Made by a program: the position numbers and the translations under genes. Of a stretch of 64,000 bases of DNA, positions 53,104-61,505 are shown piece after piece (within the stretch, counting starts at the first letter, position 1; every line of letters begins with the position of its first letter). Source of the DNA: Kineosporiaceae bacterium SCSIO 59966 (GTDB lineage: Bacteria; Actinomycetota; Actinomycetes; Actinomycetales; SCSIO-59966); the NCBI GenBank assembly GCA_020881835.1, contig CP052876.1, positions 1,116,001-1,180,000 of the forward strand, in the 5' to 3' direction. The notes under the pieces are model-generated. The model had not been told where the DNA came from. It made no database searches and saw nothing but the letters and a program-made list of their open reading frames with translations.

Positions 53104-53984
53104 GCACCTTCCTCCTGCTGGTCGCCACCGGGCTGGGCCTGGGGGCCCTGTACTTCCTCGTGGCCTCGGGCCTCAGCCTCATCTACGGACTGATGGGCGT
53201 GCTGAACTTCGCCCACGGGGCGTTCCTGTCCGCCGGCGCCTACGGGACCTGGTGGGCCACCGAGAACCTGCCCGGCGCCGGACCCGACGGTGCTGGCTTC
53301 GTCGTCGCGGTCGCCTTCGGCGTCGCCGTGGGGGCCGTGCTCGCCGCACTCGTCGAGCTCACCGTCATCCGACCGCTGTACCGACGGCACATCGAGCAGG
53401 TGCTCGTCACGGTCGGCCTGTCGCTGGCCGCCGTCGCGCTGCTGCAGGGCATCTTCGGCGCCGACCCGATCACCTACCCGCGGCCCGGGTGGACCGCCGG
53501 GACGACGCAGGTCGCCGGGGCGAGCGTGCCGAACGACCGGTTCCTGCTCATGGGGGCGGCCGTCGCCGTCCTCGTCGGGCTGCTCGCCATGCTGCGCTTC
53601 ACCCGGCTCGGCCTGGTCATCCGGGCCGGGGTGGAGAACCGCAGCATGGTGGAGGCGCTCGGCATCGACGTGCGGCGCACGTTCACCCTCGTCTTCGCGG
53701 TCGGCGGCGGCGTCGCCGCGCTGGGCGGCGCGCTCGGCTCGGTGTACCTCGGCAGCGTGTCCCCCGGCCAGGGCACCTCGCTGCTGATCTTCGCCTTCAT
53801 CGTCGTCGTCATCGGCGGACTCGGCTCCATCACCGGCACCGCGGTCTCCGCGGTCGTGGTCGGGCTCGTCCAGCAGCTGGCGAACTACTACGCCGCCTCC
53901 GGGGTCGGCGACCTGTCCGTCGTCCTGCTGCTGGCGCTGGTCCTGCTGGCCCGGCCGCAGGGACTCTCCGGGAGGACCGCGTGA
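53100..53984 (+). CDS. livH: Branched-chain ABC permease, LivH type
   Basis: This is a 294-residue permease with about eight helices. GLSLIYGLMGVLNFAHGAFL near residue 22 is the diagnostic first motif of LivH. RAGVENRSMVEALGIDVRRT near residue 180 is the ATPase-contact loop. VVIGGLGSITGTAVSAVVVG follows. It works with the adjacent LivM-type gene. Confidence 0.93.
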   Translation: MSTFLLLVATGLGLGALYFLVASGLSLIYGLMGVLNFAHGAFLSAGAYGTWWATENLPGAGPDGAGFVVAVAFGVAVGAVLAALVELTVIRPLYRRHIEQVLVTVGLSLAAVALLQGIFGADPITYPRPGWTAGTTQVAGASVPNDRFLLMGAAVAVLVGLLAMLRFTRLGLVIRAGVENRSMVEALGIDVRRTFTLVFAVGGGVAALGGALGSVYLGSVSPGQGTSLLIFAFIVVVIGGLGSITGTAVSAVVVGLVQQLANYYAASGVGDLSVVLLLALVLLARPQGLSGRTA

Positions 53985-55102
53985 GGACCCTCGTCGACCG
54001 AGTGACCCGTCCCGGGCAGGCGAGCGGACCGACCGCGGACGCCGGTCGGGCCGGGGTCCTTCACCGATGGGCGGGGACGGCGGTGCCGCTGGCCCTGCTC
54101 GTGCTGCTCGCCGTCCTGCCGTACGTGTGGCTGCCGCTGCCCGGACTGCTGTCCGGTCGGATCAACTCCCCGGGGTCGATGCAGCTGCTGGCACTGATGC
54201 TGGTGTTCGGCGGCATCGCCCTGTCCTACGACGTGCTGTTCGGCCGGGCGGGTCTGCTGAGCTTCGGCCACGCGCTCTTCGTCACTGCCGGCTCGTACAC
54301 GACGGCCATGGCCCTGCGGCACCTCGACGTCGGGCTGCTCACCGCGGTCGGGCTCGCCGTGCTCGTCGGGGTCGTGCTGCCGGTCGTCGTCGGCGCCGTC
54401 GCACTGCGGGTCACCGGCATCGCGTTCGCGATGGTGACCCTCGCGTTCGCCCAGGCCGGGTCGATCCTCGTCCTGCGCAACCCCGGTGGGGTGACCGGCG
54501 GGGAGGAGGGGCTGCCGCTGACCCGGGACCGGGTGCCGGACCTGCTCACCGGCGTCGCCAACGCCCCCTACCGGTACTGGCTGGCACTGGCCTTCCTCGC
54601 CGCGACGTGGGCCGCGGTCACCTGGCTGGGCCGCAGCCGGGCGGGGCACGCCTGGGCTGCGGTGCGGGAGAACGAGGACCGGCTCGCCGTCCTCGGGGTC
54701 TCCACGTACCGGGCCAAGCTGCTCGCGGTCGCGGTCGGCGGGTTCTTCGGCACCCTGGGCGGGGTGGTGCACCTGCTCGTCGTCGGCGGCTCCACCCCGC
54801 ACATCACGACGTCCGAGTTCACCCTGGGCCTGCTCGTCATGGTGGTGCTCGGTGGGGCGGGCTCCAAGTGGGGCGCTGTGATCGGCGGGATGCTGTACAC
54901 CTATCTGGACAACCGGCTGCTCCAGCTGGCGTCCTCGGACGTCGTCCGCGGCCTGCCGGACTGGTTGCGGGTGCCGTTGTCCGAGCCGCTGTTCATTCTG
55001 GGCAGCCTGTTCGTGCTCGTGGTGTTCTTCGCCCCCGGGGGCCTCGTCGGCCTGGCCCGCGGACGGCGCCGGGCCGCGCCGGAGGTCGACGGCGAGCACT
55101 GA
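53981..55102 (+). CDS. livM: Branched-chain ABC permease, LivM type
   Basis: This 373-residue permease has an N-terminal extension of about 30 polar residues before the first helix (WAGTAVPLALLVLLAVLPYV). SYDVLFGRAGLLSFGHALFV is the LivM motif, and AWAAVRENEDRLAVLGVSTY is the coupling loop. It ends LFVLVVFFAPGGLVGLARGR. GTG 53981 overlaps LivH by GTGA. With livGFH and the binding protein it completes the importer. Confidence 0.92.
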   Translation: MRTLVDRVTRPGQASGPTADAGRAGVLHRWAGTAVPLALLVLLAVLPYVWLPLPGLLSGRINSPGSMQLLALMLVFGGIALSYDVLFGRAGLLSFGHALFVTAGSYTTAMALRHLDVGLLTAVGLAVLVGVVLPVVVGAVALRVTGIAFAMVTLAFAQAGSILVLRNPGGVTGGEEGLPLTRDRVPDLLTGVANAPYRYWLALAFLAATWAAVTWLGRSRAGHAWAAVRENEDRLAVLGVSTYRAKLLAVAVGGFFGTLGGVVHLLVVGGSTPHITTSEFTLGLLVMVVLGGAGSKWGAVIGGMLYTYLDNRLLQLASSDVVRGLPDWLRVPLSEPLFILGSLFVLVVFFAPGGLVGLARGRRRAAPEVDGEH

Positions 55103-55154
55103 CCGACCGAGGCGCCGAGGACGCCGGCGCCACCATCCGAGCGGAGGAACCCCC

Positions 55155-56063
55155 GTGACCGACACCGACCGCATGCTGCACGTCCCCGTCGCCGGCGGCG
55201 AGCTCGCCGTCCACGACCTCACCCCCGGGTCCGGGCCCGACCGTCCGGTCGTGCTGGCGCTGCACGGGATCACCGCGAACGCCCTGTCCTGGACGGCGGT
55301 AGCCCGGGAGCTCGACGGCACCGCCCGGCTGCTCGCCGTCGACCTGCGGGGGCGGGCGTGCAGCCGAGGCCTGCCGACCAGCGCCGGGCTGGCCACGCAC
55401 GCCCAGGACGTCGTGGCCGTGCTGGACCACGTCGGCCTCGACGCCGCCGTCCTCGCCGGCCACTCGATGGGCGCGTTCGTCACCGCCCTGCTCGCGGCCC
55501 GGCACCCGGAACGGGTCCACGCGGCCGTCCTCGTCGACGGTGGCGTGGGGTTCCCGGCGCCGGCCGGCGTCGACGTCGACGCGGTACTCGAGGCCGTCAT
55601 CGGTCCTGCCATGCGGCGGCTCGCGATGCGCTGGTCCACGCGTGCGGAGCACCTCGACTTCTGGCGGGAGCACCCCGCTCTCGGCCCGGTCTTCGGCACC
55701 CCCGCCGAGCCGGACCTCGTCGGGTACGTCGAGCACGACCTCGTCGAGGACGGCGGGGCGCTGCGCTCCTCCTGCGTGCTGGACTCCGTACGCGCGGACG
55801 GGGCGGACCTCGTCGCCGGCGAGGAGGTGCTCGCGGCGGTGCGGACCACCGACGTGCCCACGACCCTGCTGTGGGCGCCGCGCGGCCTGCTCGACGAGCC
55901 GCAGGGCCTCTACGACGAGCAGCGCCTCGCCGCCGCGGACCTGCCGGACCGGGTGCGCGTGCGCAAGGTCGAGGACACCAACCACTACACCCTGCTGCTC
56001 TCCCCGCACGGCGCGGCGGCGGTCGCCGGTGAGGTGACCCGCGCGCTGGCCGCGACGGACTGA
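55155..56063 (+). CDS. Alpha/beta hydrolase
   Basis: This is a 302-residue hydrolase with the alpha/beta fold. VVLALHGITANALSWTAVAR near residue 31 is the oxyanion region, LAGHSMGAFVTALLA near residue 95 holds the nucleophile Ser, and NHYTLLLSPHG near residue 276 holds the catalytic His. VDLRGRACSRG follows the usual second strand. The start is GTG 55155, 52 bp after the LivM stop on the same strand. An ester or lactone substrate taken up by the importer is possible but not shown. Confidence 0.85.
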   Translation: MTDTDRMLHVPVAGGELAVHDLTPGSGPDRPVVLALHGITANALSWTAVARELDGTARLLAVDLRGRACSRGLPTSAGLATHAQDVVAVLDHVGLDAAVLAGHSMGAFVTALLAARHPERVHAAVLVDGGVGFPAPAGVDVDAVLEAVIGPAMRRLAMRWSTRAEHLDFWREHPALGPVFGTPAEPDLVGYVEHDLVEDGGALRSSCVLDSVRADGADLVAGEEVLAAVRTTDVPTTLLWAPRGLLDEPQGLYDEQRLAAADLPDRVRVRKVEDTNHYTLLLSPHGAAAVAGEVTRALAATD

Positions 56064-56076
56064 CCCGGCGGCTTGC

Positions 56077-57966
56077 TCAGCCGGCCGAGCGGAGCCGGTG
56101 CAGCCGCAGAGCCAGCTGCAGCTCCAGGGCCCGGGCCGGCTCCGCCCAGTCCGCGCCGAGCAGGCGGGCGACCCGCTCCAGCCGCTGGGCCACCGTGTTG
56201 ACGTGGACGTGCAGCCCGGCCGCCGCCCGGCTGGGGCTCGCCCCGGCGGCGAAGTACGCCTCCAGCGTGCCGACGAGGTCGCTGCCGCGCCGGGCGTCGT
56301 AGTCCAGCAGGGGACCGAGCACCCCGGCGACGTAGCGCCCCACGTCCGCGGCGCCGCCGACCACCAGACCGGCGAAGCCGAGGTCCGCCGCGGCCGCCCC
56401 GCGGCCCGGCGTGCCGAGCGCGACGAGCGTGTTGACGGTCCGCACGGCCTCGGCGTGCGCCGCGACCAGCCCGTCGACGGGGACGACGGGGCCGGCGGCG
56501 CCGACGGTCACCTCGGCGGTGCGGGCGAGGCGGGTCGCCAGCGTGCGCGCGGTGGCGGAGGCGTCCTCGCCGGGCACGAGGACGACGACGTCGTGACCCT
56601 GCTCGCCGACGAGGACGGCGGAGGTGCCACTGGCGGCGGCCGTCGCGGCGAGCAGCAGGCTGCGGCGCGGGTAGCCGGCGGGGCCGCGGCAGACCGCGAC
56701 GACGTGCGGGTTGCGCAGGTCGAGACCGAGCAGCCGGCCACGAGCCACCAGCGAGTCCACTTCCCCGGACCGGCGTTCGTGGCCGGCGAGCAGGTCGGTG
56801 AGCAGGTCGGTGCGGACCCGCTGCTCGGCCTCGGCGGCCTGGCGGCGAAACAGCAGGACGAGCGCAGTGACGACTGCGGCCCGCTCCAGGGTGCGCTGGT
56901 CCCCGGCGTCCAGGTCGCCCCGCCCGCCCAGGACCAGGGTGCCCATCCGCTCGCCGGCGGCGGTCACTGCCGCCGCCCAGGTGCCGCCGGCGGACGCCAG
57001 CCGGCCGGAGGTGTCCGACGTCCGGACGGCGAGGGTGTCGGCGAGCGGGTCGACTCCAGCGCCCTCGGCGAGGGACGGCGCCGGGCCGGACTGAGCGGTC
57101 CGCCGCCCGTCGGGGTCCAGGGCGACGACCCAGCCGCCGAGCAGCTCGGCGACGGCAGACACGATGTCGTGCACGCCGCCGCCGCCGAGCACGACCTGGG
57201 CGAACCGGTCGTGCGCGGCCGCCGCGCGCTCGGTCGCCGCGGCCTGGCGCCGCACCGTCTCGTGGGCTGCCGAGAGCGCGGCCAGCGCGTCGCGGGTCTC
57301 GGCCGCGGCCCGGGTCTGCACGAGTGACACCGCGGCGAGCGCGGCGAGCGACTGCAGCAACGACACCTCGTCGCGGGTGAACGGTCGGCGGGTCCGGTTC
57401 GAGGCGAACAGCACCCCGACGAAGTCGTCCTCGACGAGCAGCGGGACGCCGCAGATCGCGACGAGACCCTCCTCGCCGACCGCGCTGTCGATGTCCAGGG
57501 TGTGCGAGAACCGCTCGTCGTCGAAGTAGTCCGCGGTCCAGTACGGCTGGTGGGTCTGCGCGACGAGGCCGCCGAGGCCGGCGCCCAGCGGCAGCCGCAG
57601 GCTCTGGAAGGCCGCCGAGACCGAGCCGTCGGTGGCCCGCATGTAGGTGTCGCCGCGGTCGTCGTCGTACAGCGTGAGATACGTGACGTCGGTGCTGAGC
57701 AGGAGGCGCGCCCGGCGGACGATCGCCTCCAGTACGCCGCCCGGGTCGGCCATTGTCGCCAGGTCCCGGGCGGTGTCGACGAGGGCGCTGAGCTCGGTCT
57801 CCCGGCGGCGTCGGGCGTCGAGCACGCTTCGTACCCGCAGGGCCAGCGAGCGGGCGGAGGCCGCCAGCTGCGGGTCGTCGGCGGCGAGTCCACGGACCTG
57901 CGCCTCGAGCGCCTCGGCGGGAGCGTCATCAGCGAGCAGCCGCAGCAGCTCGAGTGTCGTGGGCAC
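56077..57966 (-). CDS. GAF-domain PucR/CdaR-type transcriptional regulator
   Basis: This is a regulator of about 629 residues. An N-terminal coiled-coil leads into a GAF domain (LLSTDVTYLTLYDDDRGDTY, LPLGAGLGGLVAQTHQPYWT, ICGVPLLVEDDFVGVLFASN, about residues 90-230). A second coiled-coil and linker domain follow. The C-terminal PucR helix-turn-helix is ETLEAYFAAGASPSRAAAGL, then HVHVNTVAQRLERVARLLG. The family often controls adjacent catabolic genes; here the SDR gene upstream and the importer are candidates. GTG 57966 is chosen; the frame is open to 58131. Confidence 0.85.
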   Translation of the reverse strand: MPTTLELLRLLADDAPAEALEAQVRGLAADDPQLAASARSLALRVRSVLDARRRRETELSALVDTARDLATMADPGGVLEAIVRRARLLLSTDVTYLTLYDDDRGDTYMRATDGSVSAAFQSLRLPLGAGLGGLVAQTHQPYWTADYFDDERFSHTLDIDSAVGEEGLVAICGVPLLVEDDFVGVLFASNRTRRPFTRDEVSLLQSLAALAAVSLVQTRAAAETRDALAALSAAHETVRRQAAATERAAAAHDRFAQVVLGGGGVHDIVSAVAELLGGWVVALDPDGRRTAQSGPAPSLAEGAGVDPLADTLAVRTSDTSGRLASAGGTWAAAVTAAGERMGTLVLGGRGDLDAGDQRTLERAAVVTALVLLFRRQAAEAEQRVRTDLLTDLLAGHERRSGEVDSLVARGRLLGLDLRNPHVVAVCRGPAGYPRRSLLLAATAAASGTSAVLVGEQGHDVVVLVPGEDASATARTLATRLARTAEVTVGAAGPVVPVDGLVAAHAEAVRTVNTLVALGTPGRGAAAADLGFAGLVVGGAADVGRYVAGVLGPLLDYDARRGSDLVGTLEAYFAAGASPSRAAAGLHVHVNTVAQRLERVARLLGADWAEPARALELQLALRLHRLRSAG

Positions 57967-58061
57967 GGCGGAGATCCTGCCAGCCGGGGTGCTTCCCCGG
58001 TCGTGTCTGGTCGCGCGGACCGACGGGGGCCGGGACGTCGCGGACCGCGCAGGCCCGTCGG

Positions 58062-58841
58062 TCACCGCGCCGTCCAGCCGCCGTCCATCGCGAACGACGC
58101 CCCGGTCACCGACGCCGACGCCGGCCCGCACAGGAACGCGACGAGCTCCGCGACCTCCGCCGGCTCGATCAGCCGCTTGACCGCGACCGGGTCCAGCATG
58201 ACCCGCTCGACGACCTCGTCGGCGGGGATGCCGTGTGCCCGCGCCTGGTCGTCGATCTGCTTCTCGACGAGCGGGGTGCGGACGTAGGCGGGGTTGACGC
58301 AGTTGCTCGTCACCCCGTGGACGGCACCCTCCAGGGCCACCACCTTGCTCAGCCCCTCGAGCCCGTGCTTCGCCGAGACGTAGGCCGCCTTGTAGGGGCT
58401 GGCCCGCAGGCCGTGGGCGCTGGAGACGTTGACCACCCGGCCCCAGCCGCGGGCGTACATGTGCGGCAGCGTCCGGCGGACCAGCCGGAACGGGGACTCC
58501 AGCATCAGCCGGAGGATGAACGAGAACCGCTCCGGCGGGAACTCCTCGAGCGGCGCGACGTGCTGAACGCCGGCGTTGTTGACGAGCACGTCCACCTCGG
58601 CGGGCAGTCCGTCGACCGCCTCGAGGTCGCTGAGGTCGCAGTGCAGCGGCGTCACGTCCGCCAGGTCACCGGCCATCCGCTCGAGCCCGGCCGCGTCGAC
58701 GTCCACGGCCAGCACGTGGGCGCCTGCCGCGGCGAGCCGTCGTACGCACGCGGCGCCGATCCCGCTGGCCGCGCCCGTCACCAGCGCGGTCCGGTCCGAC
58801 AGGTCGACACCGGCGGCCGGGTCCGGGGAGGGTGCGGTCAT
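58062..58841 (-). CDS. 3-hydroxybutyrate dehydrogenase-like SDR
   Basis: This 259-residue short-chain dehydrogenase has the NAD-binding TGAASGIGAACVRRLA near residue 23, and VNNAGVQHVAPLEEFPPERF with the HVAPLEEF segment typical of D-3-hydroxybutyrate dehydrogenase. Catalytic residues lie in NVSSAHGLRASPYKAAYVSAK (Ser, Tyr, Lys). SNCVNPAYVRTPLVEKQI also fits BdhA. Substrate assignment rests on these segments. ATG 58841. It lies upstream of the regulator on the same strand; a repeat-rich 251-bp gap precedes it. Confidence 0.85.
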   Translation of the reverse strand: MTAPSPDPAAGVDLSDRTALVTGAASGIGAACVRRLAAAGAHVLAVDVDAAGLERMAGDLADVTPLHCDLSDLEAVDGLPAEVDVLVNNAGVQHVAPLEEFPPERFSFILRLMLESPFRLVRRTLPHMYARGWGRVVNVSSAHGLRASPYKAAYVSAKHGLEGLSKVVALEGAVHGVTSNCVNPAYVRTPLVEKQIDDQARAHGIPADEVVERVMLDPVAVKRLIEPAEVAELVAFLCGPASASVTGASFAMDGGWTAR

Positions 58842-58917
58842 GAGCGCAGACGGTAGGCCGAGTGACGGACCTCACCCGTGTGCGCGGACCACCCAATCGT
58901 CATCAGGTCGGTGGTGC

Positions 58918-58961
58918 GACCTCACAGCCCCGGACCTCGCAGCCCCGACCTCACAGCCCCG
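58918..58961. repeat. Three 14-15 bp tandem repeats upstream of the SDR gene
   Basis: Units 58918-58932 and 58948-58961 carry ACCTCACAGCCCCG, and unit 58933-58947 has ACCTCGCAGCCCCG. They lie 77 bp upstream of the SDR start. A further direct repeat, CCACGTCATG, occurs near 58974 and 59017. Confidence 0.8.
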
Positions 58962-59074
58962 GCCCCCTAGCGCCCACGTCATGCGGGCACAGGGTGCTCC
59001 GGAGGGGCCCCGGGGCCACGTCATGTCCGCAGAGTGCGGAGAGGGGACGGGGCCGCCTGGGGAGGGGGAGCGGC

Positions 59075-59092
59075 GGGGGGGGGGGGGGGGGG
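59075..59092. repeat. Run of 18 G residues
   Basis: An uninterrupted G tract ends immediately before the TAG stop (minus strand) of the small hypothetical gene. On the coding strand it is a poly-C run directly after that stop. Its length could vary by slippage, or could be a read error. Confidence 0.85.
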
Positions 59093-59329
59093 CTACTCGC
59101 CGGCGCCGTCGGGGCCGAGGGGGACGGTGAACGGCTGGGCGATGCAGACCGGCGGCTCCGGGTGCACCTCCACGGTGTCGGTCACCGAGACGTACGCCCC
59201 ACCCAGCAGGACCGACAGCGGGACGGCGTAGCGGTTCGTCTGGGGCAGTCCGGGCAGGTCCAAGGGCCGGGCGTCGTCCCGGACGTCGTCCCGGTCGGCC
59301 GGCCGGTGGGTCGCGTCCATCCCGTTCAT
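59093..59329 (-). CDS. Small hypothetical protein
   Basis: This is a protein of about 78 residues of unknown function, beginning MNGMDATHRPADRDDVRDDA. The C-terminal half (NRYAVPLSVLLGGAYVSVTD, then VEVHPEPPVCIAQPFTVPLG) looks like a compact beta domain and has native composition, so it is probably a real gene. A longer frame to 59371 exists. It lies between fadJ upstream and the poly-G tract at its stop. Confidence 0.5.
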   Translation of the reverse strand: MNGMDATHRPADRDDVRDDARPLDLPGLPQTNRYAVPLSVLLGGAYVSVTDTVEVHPEPPVCIAQPFTVPLGPDGAGE

Positions 59330-59378
59330 CCCACCAGGGTAGGCGGCGCGGCGGTCCCGCGGGACCACCACCGCCGGC

Positions 59379-61505
59379 TCAGGCGGGTGTGCTCGCCACC
59401 CCGCGCGGCAGGAACCGCCGGCCGGTGACCTGCTCCGCGACGCCGGTGCGGTCGAGCAGCGGGGTCAGCCCGCCGTTCCAGAACTGGAACCCGGCGCCGG
59501 TGATCATGGCGAGGTCGATGTCCTGCGGCTCGGCGACGACCCCGTCGTCGAGCATCCGCCGGGCCTCGTCGGCGAGCGCGGACAGCACCCGGGTGCGGAT
59601 CTGCGCCGGCTCGAGGACAACCGGTTCGGCCGGCTGCTCGACGAGCTCGAGCACCTCCTCGTCGAGCACCGGCCGGCCCCCGTCGGTCCGGTAGAAGCCC
59701 GGCTTACCGGCCTCGACGACCCGGCGCAGGTTGTCCGAGACGTAGAACCGGTCCGGGAAGGCGCGGTGCAGCGTCTCGTTGTTGTGCAGCGCGATCGCCG
59801 GGCCGACGAGGCCGAGCAGCATGAACGGGGGCATCGGGGCCAGGCCGGCCATCGAGCGGTCGGCGACCGGGATCGGCGTCCCCTCGTCGACGATCCGGGC
59901 GATCTCGCCCATGAACCGGCCGAGCAGCCGGTTGACGACGAACGACGGGGAGTCGGTGACGAGGATCGTCGTCTTGCGCAGGGTCTTGGCGGTCGCGAAC
60001 GCGGTGGCCAGGGTGGCGTCGTCGGTGCGCTCACCACGGACGATCTCCACCAGCGGCATGACGGCGACCGGGTTGAAGAAGTGGAAGCCGACGACCCGCT
60101 CCGGGTGCTGCAGCTGCGAGGTCATCTCGGTGATCGACAGCGAGGAGGTGTTCGTCGCCAGCACGCACTCGGCGGAGACCACCGCCTCCACCTCCGTGAG
60201 GACCTGCTGCTTGACGGACATCTGCTCGAACACGGCCTCGATGACGAAGTCCGCGTCGGCGAACCCGTCCTTGGACGTCGAGCCGGTGACCAGAGCGCGT
60301 AGCCGGTTCGCGGCGTCCGGGGAGATCCGCCCTCGGGCCAGCAGCTTGTCCACCTCGGCGCGCACGTAACCGACACCCTTGTCCACCCGGGCCTGGTCGA
60401 GGTCGGTCATCACGACCGGTACCTGCAGCCGGCGGGCGAACAGCAGCGCGAGCTGGCTGGCCATGAGTCCGGCCCCGACGATCCCCACCTTCGTCACCGG
60501 CCGGGCGAGCCCGGTGTCCGGGGCCCCGGCCGGGCGCTTGGCTCGGCGCTGGACGAGGTCGAAGGCGTAGACGCTGGCGCGGAACTCGTCGCTGAGGATG
60601 AGGTCGGCGAGGATCTCGTCCTCCGCGGCGAACCCGGCGTCCCGGTCGGCGGTGCGGGCCAGGCGCACCAGGTCGAGTGCCCGGTAGGGCGCGGGCGCAG
60701 CCCCGGCGACCTTGGCGTCGACGGTGGTGCGTGCGGCGTCCACGGCGGCCTGCCAGGCCTGCTCGTCCCGGTCCACCTCCGGTCGCTCGACCCGCTCCTC
60801 ACCGGCCAGCACCCTCGCGGTCCAGCGCAGCGACTCGGTGAGGAAGTCCGCAGGCTCGAAGACCGCGTCGGCGATACCGAGCCGGGCCGCCTCCACCCCG
60901 CTCATCGTCGTGTTGTTGCTCAGCGGGTTGGCGACCATGACGGTCAGCGCGGCCTGCGGGCCGACGAGGTTGGGCAGCAGGTAGCTTCCCCCCCAGCCGG
61001 GGACCAGCCCGAGGAAGCACTCCGGCAGCGCCACCGCAGTCACCCCGGAGGAGATCGTCCGGTAGGTGCAGTGCAGGGCGATCTCCAGGCCGCCGCCCAT
61101 CGCCACGCCGTTGACGTAGGCGAAGGAGGGGACGCCGAGCTCGCCGAGCCGGCGCATCTGCTCGTGGCCGAGCCGGGCGATGGCCAGGGCCTGGTCGCGG
61201 TCGGCGATCCGCCCGACGTCCTTGAGGTCGGCACCGACGGCGAAGACGAACGGCTTGCCGGTCAGCCCGACCGCGCTGACCTGTCCGCCGCGGACCCGCT
61301 CCTCGATGCCGTCGAGGGCCTCCTTGAGGTTGAGCAGTCCCCGTGGACCGAAGGTCGTCGGCTTCGTGTGGTCGAAGCCGTTGTCCATCGTGATCAGGGC
61401 CATCGTCGCGCCGCCGGGCAGCTGCACGTCCCGGACGTGGAACTCGGTGACCCGTTCGTCGCCGGACTGGGCCAGCAGGCGCGCGGCGTCGGTCGTGCTG
61501 CTCAT
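59379..61505 (-). CDS. fadJ: 3-hydroxyacyl-CoA dehydrogenase / enoyl-CoA hydratase (fatty acid oxidation, FadJ/FadB type)
   Basis: This is a 708-residue bifunctional enzyme for two steps of beta-oxidation. The N-terminal crotonase domain has AVGLTGKPFVFAVGADLKDV and YVNGVAMGGGLEIALHCTY near residue 130, with PECFLGLVPGWGGSYLLPNL carrying a catalytic-Glu-type segment. The dehydrogenase domain starts with KVGIVGAGLMASQLALLFAR near residue 345. VLATNTSSLSITEM and VVGFHFFNPVAVMPLVEIV (catalytic His) follow. ATG 61505 overlaps the thiolase stop as ATGA, giving the usual fadA-fadJ order. Confidence 0.93.
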   Translation of the reverse strand: MSSTTDAARLLAQSGDERVTEFHVRDVQLPGGATMALITMDNGFDHTKPTTFGPRGLLNLKEALDGIEERVRGGQVSAVGLTGKPFVFAVGADLKDVGRIADRDQALAIARLGHEQMRRLGELGVPSFAYVNGVAMGGGLEIALHCTYRTISSGVTAVALPECFLGLVPGWGGSYLLPNLVGPQAALTVMVANPLSNNTTMSGVEAARLGIADAVFEPADFLTESLRWTARVLAGEERVERPEVDRDEQAWQAAVDAARTTVDAKVAGAAPAPYRALDLVRLARTADRDAGFAAEDEILADLILSDEFRASVYAFDLVQRRAKRPAGAPDTGLARPVTKVGIVGAGLMASQLALLFARRLQVPVVMTDLDQARVDKGVGYVRAEVDKLLARGRISPDAANRLRALVTGSTSKDGFADADFVIEAVFEQMSVKQQVLTEVEAVVSAECVLATNTSSLSITEMTSQLQHPERVVGFHFFNPVAVMPLVEIVRGERTDDATLATAFATAKTLRKTTILVTDSPSFVVNRLLGRFMGEIARIVDEGTPIPVADRSMAGLAPMPPFMLLGLVGPAIALHNNETLHRAFPDRFYVSDNLRRVVEAGKPGFYRTDGGRPVLDEEVLELVEQPAEPVVLEPAQIRTRVLSALADEARRMLDDGVVAEPQDIDLAMITGAGFQFWNGGLTPLLDRTGVAEQVTGRRFLPRGVASTPA

